This document shows positions 1-6,480 of a stretch of DNA of 6,618 bases, piece after piece. The notes under the pieces are model-generated. The model was given only the letters and a program-made list of their open reading frames with translations, was not told the DNA's origin and did not search any database. The DNA is from Gemmatimonadota bacterium. GTDB lineage: Bacteria; Gemmatimonadota; Gemmatimonadetes; Longimicrobiales; UBA6960. Every line of letters begins with the position of its first letter. Positions within the stretch are counted from its first letter, which is position 1. The position numbers and the translations under genes were made by a program. The stretch covers positions 1 through 6,618 of the forward strand of contig JADFLD010000120.1 in assembly GCA_022564535.1 (NCBI GenBank), given 5' to 3'.

Positions 1-1833
1 GGCAAAGGTGTAAACGACTTCGCGTTCAAGGTCGCGACGGTCAACGGAACCGGCTCGTCCAGCGCGAACGGCCTGCTGCTGCAGGCTCTGTTCCGGATGG
101 GCGTCCCGGTGTCGGGGAAGAACGTCTTCCCCTCGAACATCCAGGGCTTGCCGACGTGGTACGAGATTCGTGTCAGCCGGGATGGGTACATGGCCCGTAG
201 TCCCGACTTCCAACTGGTCGTTTCGATGAACCCGCAGAGCTACGCGCGAGACATCGAGGAGGTCACGTCGGGGGGGTGGATCCTCTACGACAACACGCGC
301 GAGCTCGACGCCGAGTTTCGCCGCGACGATGTCACATTTCTTGGTGTTCCGCTCGCCGGAATGTGCGTGGAGCACTTCCAGGGCTCGCGCACGCGCATCC
401 TCATGAAGAACATCGCGTACGTAGGCGCGCTCGTGGCGCTGCTCGACATCGACATGGATGTCGTGAAGGGAATGCTCCACGAGAAGTTCGGCGCCAAGCA
501 GCACCTCATGGACGCGAACTTCGAGGCGATCGCGCTCGGCCATGACTACGTGAAGGAGCATTTCGACTGCCCCTTGCCGATCCGACTCGAAGCGATGGAC
601 GCGACCCGCGATTCGGTCATGATAACCGGCAACGCCGCCGCCGCGTTGGGGTGCGTCTACGCGGGCGCGACCGTAGGCGCCTGGTACCCGATCACGCCGT
701 CCACGTCGCTCATGGACGGCTTCACCGAGTACTGCCAGCGCTTCCGCGTAGATCCGGATACGGGCAAGAACAGGTTCTGCATCATCCAGGCCGAAGACGA
801 GCTCGCCGCCGCGGGCATGGTCCTCGGAGCGTCGTGGATGGGCGCACGCGCGTTCTCCCCCACCAGTGGCCCCGGCATCTCGCTGATGAGCGAGTTCATC
901 GGCCTCGCGTACTACGCCGAAGTGCCGGGCGTCTTTTTCGACGTCCAGAGAACGGGCCCCTCGACCGGTATGCCGACACGCACGCAGCAGGGCGACATCA
1001 TGATGTGCGCGTATGCTTCGCACGGAGACACCAAGCATATCCTGCTGTTCCCTGCCGATCCGAAAGAGTGCTTCGAGTTCGCCGTCGCCGCCTTCGATCT
1101 CGCCGAGCGCTTTCAGACTCCGACGTTCGTCCTCTCAGATCTCGACATCGGCATGAACGACTGGATGATTCCGAAGCTCGAATGGGACGACAGTTACACG
1201 CCAGATCGTGGAAAAGTGTTGTCGGCGGAGGAGCTCGAGGGAGTCGAGACCTTCTTCCGCTACATCGACGTGGACGGTGACCACATCGCGTCTCGTACGC
1301 TGCCGGGTGTCCACAAGAAGGGGGCTTATTTCACCCGCGGTTCGGGGCACGACAAGTACGGGCGCTATACGGAGGGCTCGGACGAGTACGTCGAGGTCAT
1401 GGATCGGCTACGGAAGAAAGTCCAGTCGGCGGCCGATCACCTGCCCGCGCCGGAGGTCCATGTCTCTGGTGAGGGTTCGGCATTCGGCCTGATCTCGATC
1501 GGGGGGTGTCACTGGGCTGTCCTCGAGGCTCGAGACGAGCTCGCGGCACGCGGTGTCGATATCGACTATCTGCGCGTCAGAGGCTTCCCGTTCAACCGCA
1601 CGGTCGCGGAGTTTCTCGAGCACCACGACAAGGTGTTCGTCGTCGAGCAAAACCGGGACGCGCAGCTGCGAAACCTGCTCGCGATAGAGACGGGGTGCCC
1701 GATGGGGAAAATGGCGTCAATCACCTACTATGGTGGACAGCCCCTGAGCAAGGGGCACGTGCTGGAAGGGCTCGCCCCCCACCTCGAAGGCGCTCACCAT
1801 CGGGCGACCGCGACCGCCGAGGCCACGTCATGA
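1..1833 (+). CDS. korA: 2-oxoglutarate:ferredoxin oxidoreductase, fused gamma-alpha subunit (5' end outside window)
   Basis: This is the large subunit of a 2-oxoacid:ferredoxin oxidoreductase. With KorB it oxidatively decarboxylates 2-oxoglutarate to succinyl-CoA, or runs in reverse, passing electrons to ferredoxin in the cytoplasm. The frame is open from base 1, so the true start lies upstream. The ATG at 97 is internal, because family-like sequence (FKVATVNGTGSSSANGLL) precedes it; probably only a few residues are missing. Of 610 visible residues, about 1-190 form the gamma domain. The alpha pyrimidine-binding domain starts near 199, with the YPITPS motif at 229-234 and GPSTGMPT at 319-326. 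The C-terminal domain begins near 486 and contains VEQNRD around 548-553. It overlaps korB by ATGA, which implies translational coupling. Family assignment is strong; the preference for 2-oxoglutarate over other 2-oxoacids is inferred from resemblance. Confidence 0.93.
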   Translation, partial: GKGVNDFAFKVATVNGTGSSSANGLLLQALFRMGVPVSGKNVFPSNIQGLPTWYEIRVSRDGYMARSPDFQLVVSMNPQSYARDIEEVTSGGWILYDNTRELDAEFRRDDVTFLGVPLAGMCVEHFQGSRTRILMKNIAYVGALVALLDIDMDVVKGMLHEKFGAKQHLMDANFEAIALGHDYVKEHFDCPLPIRLEAMDATRDSVMITGNAAAALGCVYAGATVGAWYPITPSTSLMDGFTEYCQRFRVDPDTGKNRFCIIQAEDELAAAGMVLGASWMGARAFSPTSGPGISLMSEFIGLAYYAEVPGVFFDVQRTGPSTGMPTRTQQGDIMMCAYASHGDTKHILLFPADPKECFEFAVAAFDLAERFQTPTFVLSDLDIGMNDWMIPKLEWDDSYTPDRGKVLSAEELEGVETFFRYIDVDGDHIASRTLPGVHKKGAYFTRGSGHDKYGRYTEGSDEYVEVMDRLRKKVQSAADHLPAPEVHVSGEGSAFGLISIGGCHWAVLEARDELAARGVDIDYLRVRGFPFNRTVAEFLEHHDKVFVVEQNRDAQLRNLLAIETGCPMGKMASITYYGGQPLSKGHVLEGLAPHLEGAHHRATATAEATS

Positions 1834-2885
1834 GCTATATCGAGAAGCCGGTCGTCCGACATCCCGGCCTGCCCGTCAACGCATTGGGACTGACGCTGCG
1901 CGATTACGAGGGATCGATGTCGACGCTTTGCGCCGGCTGTGGACACGACTCGATCACTGCTGCCCTGATCCAGGCGTTCTTCGAGCTCGACGTAGAGCCC
2001 CATCGTCTTGCGAAGCTCTCCGGCATCGGATGCTCGTCCAAGACGCCCGCGTACTTCGTAAGCGAGGCCCACGGCTTCAACGCTGTCCACGGTCGCATGC
2101 CGTCGATCGCCGCGGGAGCGAACGCCGCGAACCGGGAGCTGCTCTACGTCGGAATCTCGGGGGACGGCGATTCGCTTTCCATTGGCCTAGGGCAGTTTTG
2201 CCATGTGATCCGGCGTAACGTGAACATGCTCTACGTGCTCGAGAACAACGGCGTGTACGCGCTCACCAAGGGCCAGTTCTCGGCCTCGGCCGACATCGGG
2301 AGCACGACGAAGCGCGGAGTCCCCAACCGCCAGGGGGCCATCGATTGCGTCAACCTCGCGCTTTCCCTCGGAGCCACCTTCGTCGCCCGTTCCTTCTCCG
2401 GCGACCGGCGTCAGCTCGTACCGATCCTCAAGGCCGGGCTCATGCACAGCGGTTTCGCCTTCATCGATATCATCTCACCCTGCGTCACCTTCAACGATCA
2501 CACCGGTTCGACGAAGAGTTATGCGCACACGCGTTCGAACATGCACGAGGTGGTCGCGACGGACTTCGTACCGCTGCGGGCAGAGATCAAGACCGAGCAC
2601 GACGAAGGGTCCGTGAAGACGGTCACGATGCACGATGGGAGCGTCGTGAAGCTCCACAAGCTCGAAGAGGGGTACGATCCCGGCGACCGGCGGGCCGTTC
2701 TCGATTACCTCCATGACGTCGCCTCCAGAGGCGAGATCGCGACGGGACTCCTTTTTATAGAGGAGGCCGGGGACGACATGCACGGCTTCGAGAACACAGT
2801 GGACACGGCGTTGGTGAACGTGCCCTTCGCCGACCTCTGTCCGGGGAGTGCCGTGCTGGAGGAGATCCAGAAGGAGTGGCGGTAG
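1830..2885 (+). CDS. korB: 2-oxoglutarate:ferredoxin oxidoreductase, beta subunit
   Basis: This is the beta subunit (351 residues), which carries the thiamine diphosphate and the [4Fe-4S] cluster of the KorAB enzyme. The cluster cysteines are visible as CAGCGH (Cys34, Cys37), Cys68 in GIGCSSKT and Cys218 in ISPCVTFND, the four-Cys pattern of the family. The TPP/Mg site is GDGD at 111-114 followed by the Asn pair 139-140 in ENNGVYALTKGQ. I chose ATG 1830 because it overlaps the korA stop as ATGA, has a GAGG at 1819-1822, and gives the usual N-terminus and length. The same frame is open back to 1506, but that part is antisense-free shadow inside korA. No ferredoxin or delta subunit gene follows in the window, so the electron acceptor must be encoded elsewhere. 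No lesion is seen. Confidence 0.96.
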   Translation: MSYIEKPVVRHPGLPVNALGLTLRDYEGSMSTLCAGCGHDSITAALIQAFFELDVEPHRLAKLSGIGCSSKTPAYFVSEAHGFNAVHGRMPSIAAGANAANRELLYVGISGDGDSLSIGLGQFCHVIRRNVNMLYVLENNGVYALTKGQFSASADIGSTTKRGVPNRQGAIDCVNLALSLGATFVARSFSGDRRQLVPILKAGLMHSGFAFIDIISPCVTFNDHTGSTKSYAHTRSNMHEVVATDFVPLRAEIKTEHDEGSVKTVTMHDGSVVKLHKLEEGYDPGDRRAVLDYLHDVASRGEIATGLLFIEEAGDDMHGFENTVDTALVNVPFADLCPGSAVLEEIQKEWR

Positions 2886-3060
2886 CGGGTTCCGAGGCCC
2901 TGCCGCCTGAGTACTGCCGGCATGGCGCCGGTCTCGTTCTCGGTACCGGACACGTGTGTCGACCCTCTCACGTATGTATGATCGGGTGGTCGGCGGAGAT
3001 CGGTGATCGGCCGATTGCTCCGCGGGTATCGTGTTCAGACCGATTCGAGGTGATGCAGTC
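2886..3060 (+). other. Intergenic spacer after korAB, possible promoter region for the next gene
   Basis: This 175-base non-coding gap separates korB from the next plus-strand gene. No convincing rho-independent terminator is seen: there is a 5-bp stem at 2928-2932/2945-2949 but no T-run. A -10-like TATGAT lies at 2977-2982, without a good -35 at normal spacing. Three copies of GATCGG (starting at 2980, 2998 and 3005) and the 10-bp palindrome ATCGGCCGAT at 3006-3015 sit just upstream of the start codon. They could be an operator or chance in GC-rich DNA. Confidence 0.4.
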
Positions 3061-3402
3061 ATGAGGTGCACTTCTCCGCTCGTCTTCGCGGTTGTCGCCC
3101 TGATGTCCTCCGCGGTGGGCTCTGCTGCGCAGGCTCCGCCGGGCGCCATCGTCGGGGGTCAGGTCGTCGATAGCATCACGGGTGAGCCTATCCAAGGCGT
3201 CCTCATTCGAATGGACGTCGGAGCGGAGACGTTTACGGATGCGCGGGGAAGATTCCGGTTTACGGGGCTGCCTCAGGGCCGCCGTCTCTTCGCGATCCTG
3301 ACGGCAGACTGTCGAATCGCGTGGGTCTGTTCACAAACCAGCGAGAGCCCGACCTTACGTTCCTGGCCGCTACCATCCGTGTCGTGTCGAACCGGAGTAC
3401 CC
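3061..3402 (+). pseudogene. Head of a secreted carboxypeptidase-regulatory-like domain protein, lacking its 3' part
   Basis: The frame starts at ATG 3061 with a good ribosome site (GAGGTG at 3047-3052, 8 bases away). An in-frame ATG at 3031 has no such support. The product opens with a signal peptide (hydrophobic stretch about residues 6-22, ending near SAAQA). A short beta-sandwich domain of the carboxypeptidase-regulatory/CNA-B type follows, with the typical pattern of GxVVDSITGEPI, a TDARGRFRF strand-turn and GLPQGRR. Family resemblance fades after about 3325 (TADCRIAW). The next 25 or so residues look like non-coding sequence read through, and there is no stop before the downstream DUF2911 gene. 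I infer that the rest of the gene was deleted. Alternatively, the whole 3061-4269 frame is one 402-residue product with a regulatory-like N-terminal domain. The full-length ancestor and its role are unknown. Confidence 0.55.
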
Positions 3403-3405
3403 GTG
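3394..3405 (+). promoter_or_regulatory. Internal ribosome binding site and GTG start for the DUF2911 gene
   Basis: GGAG at 3394-3397 stands 5 bases before an in-frame GTG (3403) and 11 before an ATG (3409). Directly after these codons comes a second complete signal peptide. This supports a separate translation start inside the long frame that begins at 3061. Confidence 0.5.
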
Positions 3406-4269
3406 AAGATGAGACGTATCGCACCGATTCTTGTGGCTCTCGTCGCCGCTGTCCCGGCCTCGCTCGAGGCTCAGCCCCGAGGGTCGGAGCGTGGGACGAT
3501 GACACAGGTCGTCAACGGTACCACGATCTCCATCGACTTCGGTCGCCCGGTTGCGCGCGGCCGCGACCCCCTGTTCGGGGGTGTCGTACATTGGGGCGAA
3601 ACGTGGACCCCAGGGGCGAACTGGGCGACGACGTTAGAGGTCGACAAGCCGATTACCCTCGATGGACATGGGATAGATCCGGGCAAGTATTCGGTCTGGT
3701 TGCGGGCTCGGGAACGAGGCACTTGGCGCTTCTCGTTGAACCGGGAGTGGAGGTTGTATCATGACACTCCGGTTCCTGAGGAGGGCTTCGTTCTGCACTT
3801 CGAGGTCACGCCGCAGCAGGGCGCGCACATGGAGGCCCTCAATTGGTACGTCGAAGCCATCACCTCTCGCACAGCCACATTGCGCATGCACTGGGGCCCG
3901 ACCTTCGTCGAGCTCGATATCGAGACCGAGCCGTACACCTGGGATCCACTCCCAGCGGCCGAGCGGGCGAGCTACCTGGGCTCGTACGCCTTCGATACCA
4001 ACGACCCCACGACGGGCGGGCCGATGAGGCTCACGGTCAGGGTGCTCGAGGAGAACGGCCGCCTCGTCGGCCGCTGGGGCAGGGCTGCGATCGCCTTGGT
4101 TCCAGCCGGGCGCGCCGAGTTCATGGTCGGATTCCTGAGAAACGGTGAACTCTTCGACGTCGCCGACGAGATGACGCTGCGTATTCTGGTAGAGGACGAC
4201 GTGAGCACAGGTGCCGAGTTCCTCTGGGAGGGCGAAGTGTTCGGCATCGGCAAAAAGGTCGGTCGCTGA
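3403..4269 (+). CDS. Secreted DUF2911 domain protein
   Basis: This is a predicted exported protein of 288 residues counted from GTG 3403, or two fewer from ATG 3409. Residues 1-23 form a signal peptide: Lys/Arg start, hydrophobic core ILVALVAAVPA, and likely cleavage after LEA before Gln24. The DUF2911 domain spans about 31-180. Its recognisable signatures are DFGRP at 45-49, the GETWTPGANWATT block at 65-77, a DGHGIDPGKYSV turn and WRFSLNREW. A C-terminal piece (about 183-288, starting LPAAERASYLGSYAF) resembles the small beta-rich tails, DUF3471-like, that follow in relatives. DUF2911 has no established biochemical role, and I assign none. The frame is continuous upstream to 3061, so a gene caller may merge it with the preceding remnant. 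The CoA-transferase start lies one base beyond the stop, suggesting co-transcription. Confidence 0.82.
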   Translation: MKMRRIAPILVALVAAVPASLEAQPRGSERGTMTQVVNGTTISIDFGRPVARGRDPLFGGVVHWGETWTPGANWATTLEVDKPITLDGHGIDPGKYSVWLRARERGTWRFSLNREWRLYHDTPVPEEGFVLHFEVTPQQGAHMEALNWYVEAITSRTATLRMHWGPTFVELDIETEPYTWDPLPAAERASYLGSYAFDTNDPTTGGPMRLTVRVLEENGRLVGRWGRAAIALVPAGRAEFMVGFLRNGELFDVADEMTLRILVEDDVSTGAEFLWEGEVFGIGKKVGR

Positions 4270-4270
4270 C

Positions 4271-5308
4271 GTGAACGTCTTGCAAGGGATTCGCGTCGTC
4301 GATGTGACTCAGAACATCGCCGGTCCGCACAGCACGCAAACGTTGGGCGATTTGGGCGCCGACGTCATCAAGATCGAACCGCCTGGGGGTGATCCGACAC
4401 GTTCCTGGGGTCCGCCGTTTTGGGAAGGCGAGGCGCCACTCTTCCTGTCGTACAACCGTAACAAACGCAGCGTGGTACTGGACCTCAAGTCCGAGGTCGG
4501 CCGAGACGTGCTGTGGCGCCTGATCGACTCGGCGGACGTCTTCGTGCAAGCGTACCGCGCGGGCGTCATCGAGAAGCTCGGCTTCGCCTACGAGCAAGTG
4601 CGAGAGCGACGACCAGGCATTATATACGCGTCGGTGACCGGCTACGGTTCGAGGGGGCCGCTCAGGGAACGCCCGGGCTACGATCCACTCATCCAGGCAT
4701 ACACGGGCGTGATGTCGCTGACGGGTCATCCCGATGGTCCACCGGCGCGTGTCGGTGGCTCCGTCGTAGACGTCGGCACGGGCATCCTGACGGCGCTCGG
4801 CATTCTGGCAGCGCTGCGGCGGAGAGATCAGACCGGCGAGGGCACACACGTCGAAGCCTCGCTGCTGGTCGCCCTTTCGGTTTTTGCCGAGAATCCGATC
4901 GAAGTCAACGTCGGAGGCCGCGAGTGTCCGCCGGAGTTCCGTGTGGAGGCGAAGCAGGGCCTTGACAATGTCGTTCTGAACGCCGGGCACGGCCTGCTCT
5001 TCGTTGTCGCCCTTCGCTGTCCTTGTCACTCTCCGGTAATCCACCGCTCCAGGCGCTCTCGGGCTACGGAGTCACGGCACTGCTCCGGGGGATGCTTCAT
5101 GCAGACGGCGGAAATCTCGTGCAGCGGACCGCCGATGTTCCGGTCCAAGGCGAGCTTGGCGCATCGGATCGCGTCGACGACGATTCCGGCGCTGTTCGGA
5201 GAGTCTTCCACGCTAAGGCGCAGCTCCAGGTTCATGGGCACGTCGCCGAAGCCGCGCCACTCCATCCGCAGGAAGCACACCTTGTTGTCCTTCTGCCAGG
5301 CCACGTAG
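4271..5308 (+). pseudogene. Class III (CaiB/BaiF) CoA-transferase, C-terminal half replaced
   Basis: The N-terminal half is a clear class III CoA-transferase, a family that moves CoA between carboxylic acids through an aspartyl-CoA thioester. The GTG start at 4271 follows the previous stop by one base. Visible family blocks are LQGIRVVDVTQNIAGP (4-19), LGADVIKIEPPGGDPTR (28-44), YNRNKRSVVLDLK (61-73), SVTGYGSRGP and RPGYDPLIQA (134-143). Asp167 in VVDVGTG aligns with the catalytic Asp169 of formyl-CoA transferase. Resemblance continues through GILAALRRRDQTGEGTHVEASLL (172-199) and then stops. Members are normally near 390-400 residues. Here the frame runs on to 5308 (345 residues), but about the last 95 codons, from 5026, are exactly antisense to ino1 and look Arg/Ser-rich and non-native. 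Substrate cannot be told. The large domain cannot fold completely, so I treat the gene as broken. Only 4271 to about 4890 is genuine. Confidence 0.8.
4890..5029 (-). pseudogene. Start of an unrecognised gene coupled to ino1, 3' part missing
   Basis: On the minus strand a GTG (5029-5027) overlaps the ino1 stop as GTGA, with GGAG a few bases upstream at the end of ino1, a classic coupled start. The reading frame begins MTRTAKGDNEEQAVPGVQ and continues with an amphipathic helix-like stretch (about residues 19-35, rich in Leu, Lys and Arg). Its codons mostly end in G or C, more so than the opposing plus frame over the same bases. The frame stays open far beyond 4890, but there it is merely antisense to the CoA-transferase, so the genuine part ends somewhere around 4870-4940. 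I do not recognise the protein. Being in the ino1 operon, a link to inositol lipid metabolism is possible but unproven. The alternative is that this stretch is only a shadow of the plus frame. Confidence 0.4.
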
Positions 5309-6111
5309 TCGGAGGGGCCGATGTGGATGTTGTCCTTCTCCAAGGGGACGTCTAATTGCGATTGGACCGACTCGGTCTTCGAGATCCGTTTGGATGTCAG
5401 GCGGCTCTGTTCCAGCATGTTGAGGAAGTCGGTGTTGCCGCCGGTGTTGAGCTGGTAAGTCCGGTCAAGCTTGACGCCGCGGTCGCCCATCAGCCGGGTC
5501 AACATCCGGTGAACGATGGTCGCGCCAAACTGGCTCTTGATGTCGTCACCGACGATGGGCAGATTCTTCTTGCGGAACTGCCCGCTCCACTCGGGATTCG
5601 AGGCGATGAAGACGGGCACACAGTTGACCATGGCAACCCCGGCGTCCAGACAAGCTTGGGCGTAATGGTGGGCTGCATCGTCGGAACCGACCGGCAGGTA
5701 ACAGACCAACACCTCCGCGCCGGAGTCCTTCAAAACCCGAGCCGTGTCGCACGGCTCTTCATCCGCCACCCTGAACGCCTGCCCGTCCGGGTAATCACGC
5801 ATGTGGCTGGCCACTCCGTCCAGCACCGGGCCCATCTGCACGGTCACGCCGTAGGAGCGAAGCTCACGGTGAAAGACGGTGGTACAGTTCGGCGGGGCGA
5901 AGACGGCCTCCTCGAGCGGCTTGCCGACCTTGCGCCGATCGACATCGAAGGCCGCCACGACGCGGATGTCCTCCAGCCGGTAGGCTCCGATGGCCGTATG
6001 CATCAGCCCTGCGGTGTCGGCGGCATCTTGATTCTTGTAGTACTCCAAACCCTGCAAAAGCGAACTGGCACAATTGCCCACGCCCGCTATGGCGAGTCTG
6101 ATTTTTCCCAT
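5026..6111 (-). CDS. ino1: Inositol-1-phosphate (1D-myo-inositol-3-phosphate) synthase
   Basis: This 361-residue enzyme converts glucose 6-phosphate to 1D-myo-inositol 3-phosphate with a bound NAD that is reduced and re-oxidised. It is the entry step to inositol lipids and compatible solutes. The length matches the actinobacterial/archaeal form, which is shorter than eukaryotic enzymes. The NAD-binding loop GVGNCASSLLQG is at residues 10-21. Other family blocks are VCYLPVGSDDA (136-146), GDDIKSQFGATI (188-199), LNTGGNTDFLNML (221-233), SKRISKT (240-246), NKVCFLRMEWRGFGDVPMN (276-294) and LSVEDSPNSAG (299-309). Lys241, Lys245 and Lys274 fall at the spacing of the catalytic lysines of archaeal synthases. 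I chose ATG 6111 because GGAG (6120-6123) lies 8 bases upstream and the NAD loop then starts at residue 10. An in-frame ATG at 6147 would add 12 unlike residues. The gene appears intact, unlike both of its neighbours. Confidence 0.95.
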   Translation of the reverse strand: MGKIRLAIAGVGNCASSLLQGLEYYKNQDAADTAGLMHTAIGAYRLEDIRVVAAFDVDRRKVGKPLEEAVFAPPNCTTVFHRELRSYGVTVQMGPVLDGVASHMRDYPDGQAFRVADEEPCDTARVLKDSGAEVLVCYLPVGSDDAAHHYAQACLDAGVAMVNCVPVFIASNPEWSGQFRKKNLPIVGDDIKSQFGATIVHRMLTRLMGDRGVKLDRTYQLNTGGNTDFLNMLEQSRLTSKRISKTESVQSQLDVPLEKDNIHIGPSDYVAWQKDNKVCFLRMEWRGFGDVPMNLELRLSVEDSPNSAGIVVDAIRCAKLALDRNIGGPLHEISAVCMKHPPEQCRDSVARERLERWITGE

Positions 6112-6232
6112 GTGTGCATCTCCGCTGTAAAACGTCCCTTGAGGCATCCCGACGGCAACGACCGTCTAGGTGGTCGGTCTCCTGTCGCGGCTGTTACGCC
6201 CCCGTCGGCCGGCAGGAAAAACCAGCATCATC
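6112..6232 (-). other. Leader region upstream of ino1
   Basis: This is a 121-base gap between the transporter remnant and ino1. It holds the ino1 ribosome site (GGAG, 6120-6123). It also has a small inverted repeat (GACCG at 6160-6164, CGGTC at 6175-6179, loop of 10) and a longer-range 7-bp pair (6149-6155 with 6202-6208) that could enclose it. No T-run follows, so terminator function is doubtful. No clear promoter boxes are seen. Confidence 0.35.
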
Positions 6233-6479
6233 TTACCGCAGAGCCAGCAGGACGTACACCGTAGCCAAGGCGATCTGCAACGCGCAACGCGGCGAAAGGG
6301 ATGGCCAGCTTGACGAAACGCCCAAGTGACATCGCCAGGCCGTTCTTGCGCATGATGGCCACGGCCACCAGCGTCGAAGCCGAGCCGATCGGCGTCAGGT
6401 TCCGGCTGCAGCGACGAGCATTCCTTCGTCGTTGCCCCTCAGTGCGCCACTTGGCAAACGCTGCGAAGCACGCGCTCAT
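6233..6479 (-). pseudogene. Remnant of an ArsB/NhaD-like ion transporter, frameshifted and mostly missing
   Basis: Only the end of a multi-spanning transporter is left. The diagnostic block NLTPIGSASTLVAVAIMRKNG, read from about 6398 downward, resembles the AGNLTxxGSxAN signature of ArsB/NhaD/YbiR-type members of the ion transporter superfamily. It is followed by SLGRFVKLAIPFAAL. At 6277-6290 a 7-base tandem duplication throws the frame. Removing one copy restores LQIALATVYVLLALR and a TAA stop at 6233-6235, a normal last membrane helix. Without repair the frame ends at 6228. A second shift lies near 6398-6404: the upstream coding (GNDEGMLVAAAG) is in another frame, and one extra base would join it to NLTP. 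Relatives are several hundred residues, whereas here only about 80 codons separate the ATG at 6479 from the stop. Most of the gene is therefore missing. The transported ion is unknown. Confidence 0.7.
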
Positions 6480-6480
6480 T

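Noticed and set aside
1506..1829. Upstream extension of the korB frame
   Set aside because: It overlaps the conserved C-terminal domain of korA and encodes an Arg-rich shadow. The real KorB start is the ATG overlapping the korA stop.
2928..2949. Possible terminator after korB
   Set aside because: The 5-bp stem has a 12-base loop and no following T-run, too weak to call.
2475..3149. 224-codon minus-strand open frame over the end of korB and the spacer
   Set aside because: It is antisense to conserved korB, Arg/His-rich and without family-like motifs.
3321..3764. Alternative plus-strand frame as the continuation of the carboxypeptidase-regulatory-like protein after a frameshift
   Set aside because: It starts in a plausible place, but beyond a few residues it becomes an Arg-rich shadow of DUF2911 and shows no domain pattern. 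Truncation explains the data better.
4121..5044. 307-codon open frame on the minus strand
   Set aside because: Most of it is antisense to DUF2911 and the CoA-transferase. Only the part next to ino1 (from the GTG at 5029) may be genuine and is listed separately.
6112..6147. Longer ino1 start at 6147
   Set aside because: It adds 12 residues unlike the family, while ATG 6111 has a well-placed GGAG and puts the NAD loop at the normal position.
5356..6264. 302-codon open frame on the plus strand
   Set aside because: It is the antisense of ino1, whose minus-strand translation is an unmistakable conserved enzyme with a good ribosome site.
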